Source: Crotophaga sulcirostris
Lineage: Eukaryota > Chordata > Aves > Cuculiformes > Crotophagidae
Length of the DNA: 64,000 nucleotides
Assembly (NCBI GenBank): GCA_013397455.1
Contig: VYZB01000750.1
Span: 85,441-149,440 of the forward strand
Direction of reading: 5' to 3'
The first letter of the stretch is position 1. Each line of letters begins with the position of its first letter. Made by a program: the position numbers and the translations under genes. The notes below the pieces were generated by a model. The model was not told the DNA's origin. It ran no database searches and saw only the letters and a list, made by a program, of their open reading frames with translations. Shown piece after piece: positions 62,301 to 64,000 of the stretch.

Positions 62301-64000
62301 GGGTTCACCAGCACCCGGGCCCATGGAGACACCGTGCCTGTGCTTGGTGACTGGCGTCGTCCGTGTCATGGAGGGCTGTTCATCGCTTGTTGTCTGCATT
62401 CCTAACAGGTCTGTCTTGTCCTTCTCTCTGTCCCATCCCCTCTGCTCAGGTGCTGCGCTCCCCACGCCGGGAGGGTCCGCAGGCAGCGTGAACGGCTACC
62501 ACACGTGCAAAGGTGAGCTCACTGTCACCGCCGCGCCGGCACACGCGTGCCCAGGCTGCCTCAGCGTCTTCCTGTCCGTTTCTGTCTGTGCATTTCCATC
62601 CATGAGAACATAACCCCCAATGTGACACCGTCAGCATCTCGACACAAGGGAAATGAGCCTGCAAATGGGCTCAACCGTGCTGCGCTGCAGCCGGAGCCGC
62701 GGGACGGGCAGGCGGGGATGGAGGTTGTAGGTCAGGCTGAAGGACAGAGAGGGGCAGCTTTAGGGAGTGACAGCACCCTGACACCCCATCAGGTGGTGTT
62801 TAAAGCTGATGAATGGAGAGATCATTTTAAGGCCTGCAATTAAATTTATTGGTTCTAAAGGATTATAACGCCATCCAACCCTTCAGTTTGAAGAGCAATT
62901 TTAATTGCTGCCCGTTATCTGCTGTTAGTTCACCGGTTCAACGAGATAATAGGGGCATAAAAATGGCTTTATATTTTGGTGTTAGATTATTTAACTCTGA
63001 ACTAGCAGTGACATTGCAGAAGGGGGCTCAGCTTGCATCAGTCTCACAAACACGATGGCATTTGCTTTGTTTGCAAACTGTCAACACGCATACGTGGTGC
63101 CAGTGGAAGGGCCCCTTGGCATGAGTGGTGAGGATAACCTGACACTGCAGACAGATGGACAGCAGTGTGGCCTTGTGCTCCTCACGCTTGGCTGGACGTG
63201 GCTGCCTGGGGCTGGATCAGTACCTGATAGTCCAGGCTAAGGCGGGCAATGCGGGCAGTGGCACTCATCTCTGGCTGCTTTTTGGAGACAGATCTGACCG
63301 AGATCCAGTGCGACGTGTCAGATGTGACCCAGCAGTACCAGGGTCTCGGCACGGCGCTGCAGGAGCGCCAGCAGCAGCTCTCGGCGATGCTGGAGAAGAT
63401 GCAGGAAGTGCAGGAGGAGGCAAGCGCGATGCTGAAGTGGCTGGAGTCGAAGGAGCGAATGCTGTCGGAGCTGGACACCTCCTCCTCGCCCACCAAGACG
63501 GAGACGATGAGAGCCCAGGCTGAGCACAACAAGGTAACTTCTCCTCCAGAGCAGACACCAGGTCTCTGAGCGTCTCTTCCCAAAGGATCTGGGAGATGTG
63601 CTTTACTACAGCAGGACTGGGATTAGTGGCGAGGATCTGCCCTGGGTTACAGAAGGGCTTTCCCCTGCAGGGAGCACAGCCAGGTCTGTGGAGCAGGAGC
63701 CCACGTACTGTCCTCGACCTCTTCACTTTTAGACCTGTTGCTTTCAGGCATTTGGCTCAGGGGAAAGGAGATTATCTCGTTGCTCAGTCATTCCAGTTTC
63801 TCCTGGAAAGCAACTCCCAGCCTTTCCCTTTTCTTGGAGCCAAGTTAGCTCATGATATTGCCAATAAAATAAAGTGATTTCATTAAAGAGCAGAGAACAG
63901 AGATTGTCCAACCCCAGCTTGTGGCTGCTGCTTCGTTCCTGCTCGGTGATTTCATTCTTTGCCCTGTGTCTGAAGAAGTTCAAATGGTTCTTTTCCAGGC
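8222..64000 (+). CDS. MACF1: MACF1 (spectraplakin), partial gene, at least 52 complete exons plus alternative first exons
   Basis: Giant cytoskeletal linker that binds F-actin through paired CH domains and microtubules through a C-terminal region outside this window. Seen here in order: CH1 (exons 1-4), CH2 (exons 5-7), plakin domain with embedded SH3 (exons 8-34), plectin-repeat block (exons 35-39) and the start of the spectrin-repeat rod (exons 40-52). All junctions are GT-AG and phase-consistent, and the joined frame has no stop in 13,115 nt. Assignment to MACF1 rather than its paralogue DST or plectin rests on near-identity to remembered human MACF1 peptides, for example EVDSRW after CH2, GKMSQNF in the plakin domain, DRELK/AELQEL-type text after the repeats and [23 protein letters not shown] text near the end. 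The canonical upstream first exons and the C-terminal half lie outside the window. Orthology is near certain; exact exon use per isoform is inferred. Confidence 0.97.
8325..13805. other. Intron between alternative first exon and exon 1
   Basis: Non-coding as far as I can tell. GC-rich patches around 11560-12070 contain open frames but no start codon in a frame that splices acceptably to exon 1. No CR1 or tandem repeat of note. Confidence 0.6.
13806..13867 (+). CDS. MACF1: MACF1 exon 1 (in-window numbering): start of CH1
   Basis: Acceptor ttttgacag, donor AAG|GTAAGA. It is 62 nt: 2 nt completing the Asp codon, then [20 protein letters not shown]. This is the first actin-binding helix of the CH1 domain shared by plectin, DST and MACF1; the 62-nt length is the same as I recall for plectin. 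Every alternative first exon upstream must end with one spare base to join it. Confidence 0.97.
13868..14803. other. Intron 1
   Basis: I looked for a counterpart of the small plectin 2-alpha cassette exon (5 residues) and did not find a convincing one. Nothing else recognised. Confidence 0.6.
14804..14893 (+). CDS. MACF1: MACF1 exon 2: CH1
   Basis: Acceptor tccacag, donor CTG|GTAAGT; 90 nt, phase 0 at both ends. Encodes [18 protein letters not shown], then [12 protein letters not shown], the conserved CH1 core (DLRDG-L--LLE-L). Confidence 0.97.
15764..15799 (+). CDS. MACF1: MACF1 cassette microexon in CH1, 12 residues (candidate)
   Basis: A strong pyrimidine tract and acceptor (tcctcattag) precede 36 nt that end at donor CTG|GTGAGA. 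Read in the phase left by exon 2, it gives [12 protein letters not shown] with no stop and leaves phase 0 for exon 3. Plectin has an alternatively spliced exon (3-alpha) of 12 residues at this exact junction, which I recall as ending in RSSRL. Same place, same length and a similar end make a conserved optional insert in the actin-binding domain likely. No transcript evidence is available here. Confidence 0.68.
15800..16982. other. Intron between microexon and exon 3
   Basis: Contains an acidic GAA/GAT-rich run near 15846-15872 with no usable splice context, and a CR1 copy (16281-16582). Nothing else recognised. Confidence 0.6.
16281..16582 (-). repeat. CR1 LINE 3' fragment, reverse orientation
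   Basis: Begins CATAGAATCATGCGGTTGGA and continues through GAGATCATCGAGTCCAACC, CAGGGATGGTGACTCAACCA and CAGTGAAGAAATCTCC. This is the CR1 3' region read backwards. Confidence 0.92.
16983..17060 (+). CDS. MACF1: MACF1 exon 3: CH1
   Basis: Acceptor ctcttgcag, donor CAG|GTAAGG; 78 nt, 26 codons, phase 0. Encodes [16 protein letters not shown] and [10 protein letters not shown], the central CH1 helices that include part of the second actin-binding surface. Confidence 0.97.
17061..18739. other. Intron 3
   Basis: Holds a perfect 16-nt tandem duplication (17791-17822). No other repeat or coding-like segment recognised. Confidence 0.6.
17791..17822. repeat. Direct duplication of a 16-nt unit
   Basis: GAGATGATGATAAATC occurs twice head to tail without mismatch. 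Confidence 0.9.
18740..18832 (+). CDS. MACF1: MACF1 exon 4: end of CH1
   Basis: Acceptor ctctttcag, donor CAG|GTAGGC; 93 nt, phase 0. Encodes [19 protein letters not shown] then [12 protein letters not shown], the conserved last CH1 helices ([14 protein letters not shown]). It leaves phase 0 for exon 5, as does the alternative first exon at 21393. Confidence 0.97.
20533..20632. repeat. Minisatellite, five units of 20 nt
   Basis: Unit GCAGGAGCTGCACGGGAGAG. Three identical copies are followed by two variants (TTGAGAGAA and ATGGGAGAA endings) and a truncated sixth. It lies about 760 nt upstream of the MGNSLGC start codon. Confidence 0.92.
20940..20960. repeat. Poly-T tract
   Basis: A run of about 21 T, followed by a CT-rich stretch. 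Confidence 0.9.
21128..21392 (+). promoter_or_regulatory. MACF1: Probable internal promoter and 5' leader of the CH1-less isoform
   Basis: A CCAAT box is at 21132-21136, and GGC repeats and CpG enrichment run from about 21235. No TATA box is seen. The leader contains at least two upstream ATGs: 21225 opens a 28-codon reading frame closed at 21309, and 21316 opens one that overlaps the main start out of frame. The transcription start is unknown; the assignment rests on position and composition. Confidence 0.45.
21393..22406 (+). CDS. MACF1: MACF1 alternative first exon, N-myristoylation-type N-terminus (CH1-less isoform)
   Basis: ATG at 21393 in context GAGGAGATGGGG opens 338 codons to a donor ATG|GTCAGT at 22407. 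The end is phase 0, as needed to join exon 5 (CH2). The protein starts [11 protein letters not shown]: Gly2 fits an N-myristoylation signal and Cys7 a palmitoylation site. A polybasic stretch follows at residues 24-38, containing RVRF (26-29), which matches the RVxF motif of PP1-binding proteins. The remainder is low-complexity and acidic to serine-rich. I recall a very similar [10 protein letters not shown] start in human MACF1 and a comparable lipid-modified isoform 3 in DST. Skipping CH1 should weaken actin binding and place the protein at membranes. The exact 3' boundary is inferred from phase and donor. Confidence 0.85.
22407..25199. other. Intron 4, 3' part
   Basis: No repeat family recognised apart from a G-run near 24076-24090. 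A 55-nt exon-like segment near 24800 was considered and rejected because its length breaks the frame. Confidence 0.6.
25200..25366 (+). CDS. MACF1: MACF1 exon 5: CH2
   Basis: Acceptor tccttacag, donor AG|GTAGGC; 167 nt, starts phase 0 and ends phase 2. Encodes [20 protein letters not shown] through [20 protein letters not shown] and HRYR. Typical CH2 ([16 protein letters not shown]). Confidence 0.97.
25466..25578 (+). CDS. MACF1: MACF1 exon 6: CH2
   Basis: Acceptor tcttgcag, donor G|GTGAGC; 113 nt, phase 2 to phase 1. Encodes [20 protein letters not shown] and [17 protein letters not shown], diagnostic of CH2 (NLEQAF-A---GV--LLD). Confidence 0.97.
25671..25777 (+). CDS. MACF1: MACF1 exon 7: end of CH2
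   Basis: Acceptor cttgtcag, donor ATC|GTAAGC; 107 nt, phase 1 to 0. Encodes [20 protein letters not shown] and [16 protein letters not shown]. The last residue is Ile where I recall Thr in human. Confidence 0.96.
26242..26361 (+). CDS. MACF1: MACF1 exon 8: start of plakin domain
   Basis: Acceptor ccctgcag, donor AAG|GTAGGT; 120 nt, phase 0. Encodes [19 protein letters not shown] and [21 protein letters not shown], the linker helix after CH2 and first spectrin-type helix. The following intron is short, frame-preserving and stop-free. Confidence 0.97.
26467..26562 (+). CDS. MACF1: MACF1 exon 9: plakin domain
   Basis: Acceptor catcccag, donor GAG|GTAAGT; 96 nt, phase 0. Encodes [20 protein letters not shown] and [12 protein letters not shown], nearly the same as human MACF1 as I recall it. 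Confidence 0.97.
26822..26949 (+). CDS. MACF1: MACF1 exon 10: plakin domain
   Basis: Acceptor ttccccag, donor AG|GTGGGA; 128 nt, phase 0 to 2. Encodes [39 protein letters not shown] and AVER. The [11 protein letters not shown] motif is shared by plakin domains. Intron 10 is 93 nt and stop-free. Confidence 0.97.
27043..27136 (+). CDS. MACF1: MACF1 exon 11: plakin domain
   Basis: Acceptor cctcacag, donor GCT|GTGAGT; 94 nt, phase 2 to 0. Encodes [20 protein letters not shown] and [11 protein letters not shown]. Confidence 0.97.
27868..28022 (+). CDS. MACF1: MACF1 exon 12: plakin domain
   Basis: Acceptor tggtgcag, donor AG|GTGAGA; 155 nt, phase 0 to 2. Encodes [38 protein letters not shown] and [13 protein letters not shown]. 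Confidence 0.97.
28151..28427 (+). CDS. MACF1: MACF1 exon 13: plakin domain
   Basis: Acceptor ctcctccag, donor CAG|GTGAGT; 277 nt, phase 2 to 0. Encodes [20 protein letters not shown], a Ser/Thr-rich linker ([13 protein letters not shown]), [20 protein letters not shown] and a helix ending VEEMQ. Confidence 0.97.
28887..29015 (+). CDS. MACF1: MACF1 exon 14: plakin domain
   Basis: Acceptor ctgtttcag, donor GAG|GTACAG; 129 nt, phase 0. Encodes [40 protein letters not shown] and MYE. The W-DLPSVE spectrin-repeat motif is conserved with plectin and DST. Confidence 0.97.
29293..29370 (+). CDS. MACF1: MACF1 exon 15: plakin domain
   Basis: Acceptor tccctcag, donor ATG|GTGAGT; 78 nt, phase 0. Encodes [19 protein letters not shown] and TQYCKLM. 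Confidence 0.96.
29516..29677 (+). CDS. MACF1: MACF1 exon 16: plakin domain
   Basis: Acceptor gtgtttag, donor TCC|GTGAGT; 162 nt, phase 0. Encodes [40 protein letters not shown] and [14 protein letters not shown]. The WLNEKEEEE motif is diagnostic of plakin domains. Confidence 0.97.
30262..30366 (+). CDS. MACF1: MACF1 exon 17: plakin domain
   Basis: Acceptor tcatgcag, donor GAG|GTGAGT; 105 nt, phase 0. Encodes [20 protein letters not shown] and [15 protein letters not shown]. Confidence 0.97.
30961..31056 (+). CDS. MACF1: MACF1 exon 18: plakin domain
   Basis: Acceptor gtgtttcag, donor CAG|GTACGT; 96 nt, phase 0. Encodes [20 protein letters not shown] and [12 protein letters not shown]. Confidence 0.97.
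31425..31550 (+). CDS. MACF1: MACF1 exon 19: plakin domain
   Basis: Acceptor ctttgtag, donor ATG|GTGGGT; 126 nt, phase 0. Encodes [40 protein letters not shown] and SM. RKYSCD is a plakin hallmark. Confidence 0.97.
31551..33708. other. Intron 19
   Basis: 2.2 kb with no coding-like segment. A TTTTC-rich patch lies at about 32818-32846. Nothing else recognised. Confidence 0.6.
33709..33861 (+). CDS. MACF1: MACF1 exon 20: plakin domain, start of SH3
   Basis: Acceptor tctaccag, donor GAG|GTGAGG; 153 nt, phase 0. Encodes [39 protein letters not shown] and [12 protein letters not shown]. The last segment opens the SH3 fold embedded in the plakin domain. Confidence 0.97.
34337..34491 (+). CDS. MACF1: MACF1 exon 21: SH3 of the plakin domain
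   Basis: Acceptor tcgctgcag, donor AG|GTAACT; 155 nt, phase 0 to 2. Encodes [39 protein letters not shown] and [13 protein letters not shown]. As in other plakins, this SH3 lacks the usual aromatic ligand pocket (ALYDY is replaced by AVCDY in exon 20), so canonical proline-peptide binding is doubtful. Confidence 0.97.
34905..35031 (+). CDS. MACF1: MACF1 exon 22: plakin domain
   Basis: Acceptor cgttgcag, donor AAG|GTACAG; 127 nt, phase 2 to 0. Encodes [38 protein letters not shown] and FSMEK. Confidence 0.96.
35475..35658 (+). CDS. MACF1: MACF1 exon 23: plakin domain
   Basis: Acceptor cctcacag, donor G|GTGAGC; 184 nt, phase 0 to 1. Encodes [39 protein letters not shown] and a helix ending [19 protein letters not shown] is conserved in MACF1. 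Confidence 0.97.
36266..36435 (+). CDS. MACF1: MACF1 exon 24: plakin domain
   Basis: Acceptor actcaacag, donor GAG|GTCAGT; 170 nt, phase 1 to 0. Encodes [39 protein letters not shown] and a helix ending LRIAEQE. Confidence 0.96.
36719..36897 (+). CDS. MACF1: MACF1 exon 25: plakin domain
   Basis: Acceptor ctcccacag, donor AA|GTGAGT; 179 nt, phase 0 to 2. Encodes [39 protein letters not shown] and [20 protein letters not shown]. Confidence 0.95.
37107..37245 (+). CDS. MACF1: MACF1 exon 26: plakin domain
   Basis: Acceptor tttgccag, donor CAG|GTCAGT; 139 nt, phase 2 to 0. Encodes [39 protein letters not shown] and QSHRAALQ. Confidence 0.96.
37721..37914 (+). CDS. MACF1: MACF1 exon 27: plakin domain
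   Basis: Acceptor gttttgcag, donor CG|GTGAGA; 194 nt, phase 0 to 2. Encodes [40 protein letters not shown] and [20 protein letters not shown], a spectrin-type helix pair. Confidence 0.97.
38067..38229 (+). CDS. MACF1: MACF1 exon 28: plakin domain
   Basis: Acceptor cttctttcag, donor ACG|GTAAGA; 163 nt, phase 2 to 0. Encodes [39 protein letters not shown] and [16 protein letters not shown]. Confidence 0.97.
38525..38608 (+). CDS. MACF1: MACF1 exon 29: plakin domain
   Basis: Acceptor ttattgaag (pyrimidine-poor), donor AAG|GTACAG; 84 nt, phase 0. Encodes [20 protein letters not shown] and QQYSAAVK. The following 108-nt intron is stop-free in this frame. Confidence 0.95.
38717..38824 (+). CDS. 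MACF1: MACF1 exon 30: plakin domain, basic motif
   Basis: Acceptor gggtttgcag, donor GAG|GTAGGG; 108 nt, phase 0. Encodes [45 protein letters not shown] resembles a classical monopartite nuclear localisation signal and is also present in the MACF1 and DST proteins I remember. Read-through into the intron reaches a stop at 38918-38920. Confidence 0.97.
38947..38952 (+). promoter_or_regulatory. Intronic AATAAA, candidate poly(A) signal
   Basis: AATAAA lies 27 nt after the stop codon that closes read-through from exon 30. A T-rich stretch (ctgttttttcc) follows about 25 nt later. Premature polyadenylation here would give a protein ending after the plakin domain. No transcript was seen. Confidence 0.35.
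38985..39330 (+). repeat. Ancient tRNA-derived SINE
   Basis: The 5' part has an A-box-like TGGCTTAGTGCT (38992-39003) and a B-box-like GGGTCAAATCC (39037-39047) at tRNA-like spacing. The body continues CAGCCCTTCAGCCTTGCGAG, then GGGATGAGACCTTTAG, GAGGTCCTGTCTGCTCTATG and ACATTACAGATCCCAGTAG, which I recognise from old vertebrate SINEs carried by reptiles and other lineages. It is diverged and ends about 110 nt before exon 31. The family name is not certain. Confidence 0.62.
39442..39540 (+). CDS. MACF1: MACF1 exon 31: end of plakin domain
   Basis: Acceptor ccttcacag, donor GAG|GTAAGA; 99 nt, phase 0. Encodes [20 protein letters not shown] and [13 protein letters not shown], identical in pattern to MACF1 and DST. 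Confidence 0.97.
39698..39850 (+). CDS. MACF1: MACF1 exon 32: coiled segment after plakin domain
   Basis: Acceptor tgtttgcag, donor CAG|GTAAGC; 153 nt, phase 0. Encodes [40 protein letters not shown] and [11 protein letters not shown]. Confidence 0.97.
39945..40033 (+). CDS. MACF1: MACF1 exon 33
   Basis: Acceptor tttgacag, donor AA|GTGAGT; 89 nt, phase 0 to 2. Encodes [20 protein letters not shown] and QIFLAKHSH. Confidence 0.96.
40469..40604 (+). CDS. MACF1: MACF1 exon 34: last exon before the plakin-repeat block
   Basis: Acceptor cctcttgcag, donor AAG|GTACTG; 136 nt, phase 2 to 0. Encodes [39 protein letters not shown] and AQETEHK. It can join exon 35 (plakin-repeat isoform) or, as in the shorter human isoform I recall, exon 40 directly; both joins are phase 0. 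Confidence 0.96.
40605..43655. other. Intron 34, with candidate internal first exon
   Basis: 3 kb without CR1. Holds the candidate exon at 42280-42379, a T-run near 43551-43567 and an exon-like open segment from 42975. The stretch 42040-42380 is AT-richer than its surroundings. No other feature recognised. Confidence 0.6.
42280..42379 (+). other. Possible alternative first exon upstream of the plectin-repeat exon
   Basis: ATG at 42280 starts 33 codons ([20 protein letters not shown] and onwards) plus 1 nt, ending at a near-perfect donor CGG|GTAAGT. Only this frame is open. The spare base does not fit exon 35 (phase 0). It does fit an acceptor at 42971-42974 (tctgcag), where the join would read on through [13 protein letters not shown]. 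It could also be a non-coding leader exon. No protein match recognised. Confidence 0.3.
43656..48908 (+). CDS. MACF1: MACF1 exon 35: giant plectin-repeat exon (MACF1b-type isoform)
   Basis: Acceptor ctgttctag, donor CAG|GTAAAG; 5,253 nt, 1,751 codons, phase 0 at both ends, no stop. Begins [20 protein letters not shown], matching the human plakin-repeat isoform as I recall it. Plectin repeats (pattern G-I-DP-TG--L---EA---GLID, then LL-AQ) form two blocks: about residues 1-390 (to about 44820) and about 745-1225 (45890-47330). Between them lies an acidic, low-complexity linker. After residue 1225 comes about 525 residues of Glu/Lys/Pro-rich, probably disordered sequence with a lysine cluster ([13 protein letters not shown]). 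Several repeats are degenerate. Such repeats bind intermediate filaments in plectin, but in MACF1b that role is not established and Golgi association has been reported. Rich internal open frames on the minus strand are compositional shadows. Confidence 0.97.
49390..49539 (+). CDS. MACF1: MACF1 exon 36: spectrin-type repeat after plakin repeats
   Basis: Acceptor gattctgtag, donor GAG|GTGAGC; 150 nt, phase 0. Encodes [40 protein letters not shown] and [29 protein letters not shown] is MACF1b-specific in my memory of the human protein. Confidence 0.95.
49948..50163 (+). CDS. MACF1: MACF1 exon 37
   Basis: Acceptor ttgcctcag, donor AAG|GTAGAG; 216 nt, phase 0. Encodes [40 protein letters not shown] and [38 protein letters not shown] is conserved in human. 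Confidence 0.95.
50277..50426 (+). CDS. MACF1: MACF1 exon 38
   Basis: Acceptor ggtttaag (weak), donor AAG|GTAACC; 150 nt, phase 0. Encodes [40 protein letters not shown] and [10 protein letters not shown], one spectrin-repeat segment. Confidence 0.93.
50427..51256. other. Intron 38
   Basis: No repeat or coding-like segment recognised. Confidence 0.55.
51257..51490 (+). CDS. MACF1: MACF1 exon 39: last exon of the plakin-repeat block
   Basis: Acceptor cccgttcag; 234 nt, phase 0. Encodes [60 protein letters not shown] and [18 protein letters not shown]. Two donors are possible, CAG|GTGAAG (exon end 51484) and AAG|GTTGTG (51490). I chose 51490 because human MACF1b has a Val-Lys pair just before TLQ at this junction, as I recall it. 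Exons 35-39 together add 2,001 codons. Confidence 0.88.
51491..52919. other. Intron 39, with coding-like relics
   Basis: Contains three short segments that read like coiled-coil coding sequence: 52099-52158 (behind a good acceptor), 52367-52410 ([12 protein letters not shown]) and about 52555-52700 ([18 protein letters not shown]). They are in different frames and broken by stops. See findings. No CR1. Confidence 0.45.
52099..52158 (+). other. Exon-like segment with in-frame stop (candidate alternative terminal exon)
   Basis: A long pyrimidine-rich acceptor (tgctttgctttttcag) precedes 19 codons, [19 protein letters not shown], then TAG at 52156, in the phase left by exon 39. No AATAAA or ATTAAA was found in the next several hundred bases, which argues against a true last exon. 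Confidence 0.3.
52920..53069 (+). CDS. MACF1: MACF1 exon 40: start of spectrin-repeat rod
   Basis: Acceptor tgcccgcag, donor AAG|GTCAGT; 150 nt, phase 0. Encodes [40 protein letters not shown] and [10 protein letters not shown]. Human has TLQKQQ at this point, reached from either the exon 34 or exon 39 equivalent depending on isoform. Confidence 0.95.
53158..53391 (+). CDS. MACF1: MACF1 exon 41: spectrin repeat
   Basis: Acceptor ctgcccag, donor AAG|GTAACG; 234 nt, phase 0. Encodes [60 protein letters not shown] and [18 protein letters not shown]. Confidence 0.96.
53967..54194 (+). CDS. MACF1: MACF1 exon 42: spectrin repeat
   Basis: Acceptor tgctttcag, donor AAG|GTCAGG; 228 nt, phase 0. Encodes [40 protein letters not shown], a glycine/acidic loop and [12 protein letters not shown]. 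The middle of the repeat is the most diverged from human. Confidence 0.95.
54609..55124 (+). CDS. MACF1: MACF1 exon 43: spectrin repeats with conserved insert
   Basis: Acceptor catctttcag, donor AAG|GTAGGG; 516 nt, phase 0. Encodes [40 protein letters not shown] and the segment [20 protein letters not shown] at about 54946-55005. That insert is strikingly conserved between MACF1 and DST and is not typical spectrin sequence. Ends [12 protein letters not shown]. Confidence 0.97.
55125..55960. other. Intron 43, mostly CR1
   Basis: Most of the intron is one CR1 fragment (55213-55800). The 160 nt before exon 44 look ordinary. Confidence 0.7.
55213..55800 (-). repeat. CR1 LINE 3' fragment, the longest in the window, reverse orientation
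   Basis: Begins TCATAGAATCATAGAAGCG (the CR1 terminal ATTCTATGA repeat reversed). It continues through GAGATCATCGAGTCCAACC, CAGCCTCCTCTTCTCCAAGC, CTGGACACACTCCAACCCCT and GCCTCACCAGTGCTGAGTC. Its length and preservation suggest a younger insertion than the others. The far end is approximate. Confidence 0.93.
55961..56137 (+). CDS. MACF1: MACF1 exon 44: spectrin repeat
   Basis: Acceptor cctttgcag, donor AAG|GTACGG; 177 nt, phase 0. Encodes [40 protein letters not shown] and [19 protein letters not shown]. Confidence 0.96.
56600..56723 (+). CDS. MACF1: MACF1 exon 45: spectrin repeat
   Basis: Acceptor tcgaagcag, donor G|GTACAG; 124 nt, phase 0 to 1. Encodes [53 protein letters not shown] and GEPAPDHRH match human. 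Start 56600 is chosen to give a single Gln before LQ as in human; 56597 or 56603 would also keep frame (tandem AGs). Confidence 0.93.
57058..57266 (+). CDS. MACF1: MACF1 exon 46: spectrin repeat
   Basis: Acceptor actccgcag, donor GCG|GTAAGG; 209 nt, phase 1 to 0. Encodes [40 protein letters not shown] and [19 protein letters not shown]. Confidence 0.96.
57634..57951 (+). CDS. MACF1: MACF1 exon 47: spectrin repeat
   Basis: Acceptor ctccccacag, donor CAG|GTGAGA; 318 nt, phase 0. Encodes [40 protein letters not shown], a helical middle and [20 protein letters not shown]. Confidence 0.97.
57952..58669. other. Intron 47
   Basis: Nothing recognised. Confidence 0.55.
58670..58836 (+). CDS. MACF1: MACF1 exon 48: spectrin repeat
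   Basis: Acceptor ctcttggcag, donor AG|GTGAGT; 167 nt, phase 0 to 2. Encodes [39 protein letters not shown] and [16 protein letters not shown]. Confidence 0.96.
58837..59935. other. Intron 48
   Basis: Holds a short ATA/AAT run near 59824-59838. Nothing else recognised. Confidence 0.55.
59936..60092 (+). CDS. MACF1: MACF1 exon 49: spectrin repeat
   Basis: Acceptor tcatactcag, donor CAG|GTGGGC; 157 nt, phase 2 to 0. Encodes [40 protein letters not shown] and [32 protein letters not shown] is identical to human as recalled. Confidence 0.96.
60093..60867. other. Intron 49
   Basis: Nothing recognised. Confidence 0.55.
60868..60985 (+). CDS. MACF1: MACF1 exon 50: spectrin repeat
   Basis: Acceptor tttgaccag, donor G|GTGAGT; 118 nt, phase 0 to 1. 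Encodes [39 protein letters not shown]. Confidence 0.95.
60986..62449. other. Intron 50
   Basis: Holds an A-run (about 61070-61086) and an 18-nt tandem duplication (61993-62028). No coding-like segment recognised. Confidence 0.55.
61993..62028. repeat. Direct duplication of an 18-nt unit
   Basis: GGGGGAGTTAATCTCTTC occurs twice head to tail without mismatch. Confidence 0.9.
62450..62512 (+). CDS. MACF1: MACF1 exon 51: short linker exon
   Basis: Acceptor tctgctcag, donor G|GTGAGC; 63 nt, phase 1 to 1, so skipping it keeps frame. Encodes [20 protein letters not shown] and [12 protein letters not shown] is conserved in human MACF1. Its length and matching phases fit a cassette exon. Confidence 0.93.
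62513..63291. other. Intron 51
   Basis: Nothing recognised. Confidence 0.55.
63292..63533 (+). CDS. MACF1: MACF1 exon 52: spectrin repeat
   Basis: Acceptor ttggagacag, donor AAG|GTAACT; 242 nt, phase 1 to 0. Encodes [60 protein letters not shown] and [17 protein letters not shown]. Confidence 0.96.
63999..64000 (+). CDS. MACF1: MACF1 exon 53, first 2 nt
   Basis: A pyrimidine-rich acceptor (ggttcttttccag) ends at 63998, and GC would begin the Ala codon that follows NK in human MACF1 (AFLAELE). The exon continues outside the window. Confidence 0.7.

Noticed and set aside
1..64000. Search for a second gene, tRNA/rRNA/snoRNA, CRISPR array or bacterial/phage system
   Set aside because: No intact pol III gene (only the diverged SINE), no repeat-spacer structure, and no prokaryote-like gene density. 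All coding signal is one vertebrate gene on the + strand.

Overview
The window is vertebrate nuclear DNA, almost certainly from a bird. It is moderately GC-rich, has short GT-AG introns, and its only abundant interspersed repeats are CR1 LINE 3' ends of the avian type. I see one gene, on the + strand: MACF1 (microtubule-actin crosslinking factor 1, also called ACF7), a spectraplakin. The identification rests on long stretches close to what I recall of human MACF1. I joined 52 complete exons by eye (positions 13806 to 63533). They keep one frame throughout: 13,115 nt, or 4,371 codons plus a 2-nt split codon at the start. Exon numbers below are my own, counted within the window. The gene begins before the window and continues past its end.

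Layout. 1-13805: upstream intronic sequence with CR1 fragments and one candidate alternative first exon (8222-8324). 13806-18832: exons 1-4, calponin-homology domain 1 (CH1), with a candidate 36-nt cassette microexon at 15764-15799. 21393-22406: a second alternative first exon, beginning MGNSLGC, which would give a lipid-anchored isoform lacking CH1. 25200-25777: exons 5-7 (CH2). 26242-40604: exons 8-34, the plakin domain (spectrin repeats with an SH3 fold in exons 20-21). 43656-51490: exons 35-39, a frame-neutral block of 2,001 codons led by a 5,253-nt exon of plectin repeats; this marks the plakin-repeat (MACF1b-type) isoform. 52920-63533: exons 40-52, the first part of the spectrin-repeat rod. 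The first 2 nt of the next exon end the window.

How the parts work together. The CH domains bind F-actin, the plakin domain serves junctions and protein binding, the plectin repeats dock other partners, and the rod spaces these from the C-terminal EF-hand/GAR microtubule-binding region outside the window. Promoter choice (upstream exons, 8222, 21393, perhaps 42280) and cassette choice (15764; 35-39) would set membrane targeting, actin affinity and length.

No RNA gene, CRISPR array or second protein-coding gene was found. Introns of 300-850 nt without their own entry (for example 25778-26241, 27137-27867, 28428-28886, 29678-30261, 30367-30960, 33862-34336, 34492-34904, 35032-35474, 35659-36265, 37246-37720, 40034-40468, 48909-49389, 49540-49947, 53392-53966, 54195-54608, 56138-56599, 56724-57057, 57267-57633, 63534-63998) hold nothing I could recognise. 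The most interesting items are the two alternative N-termini, the microexon, coding-like relics in the intron after exon 39, short stop-free introns, and an intronic poly(A) signal next to an ancient SINE.
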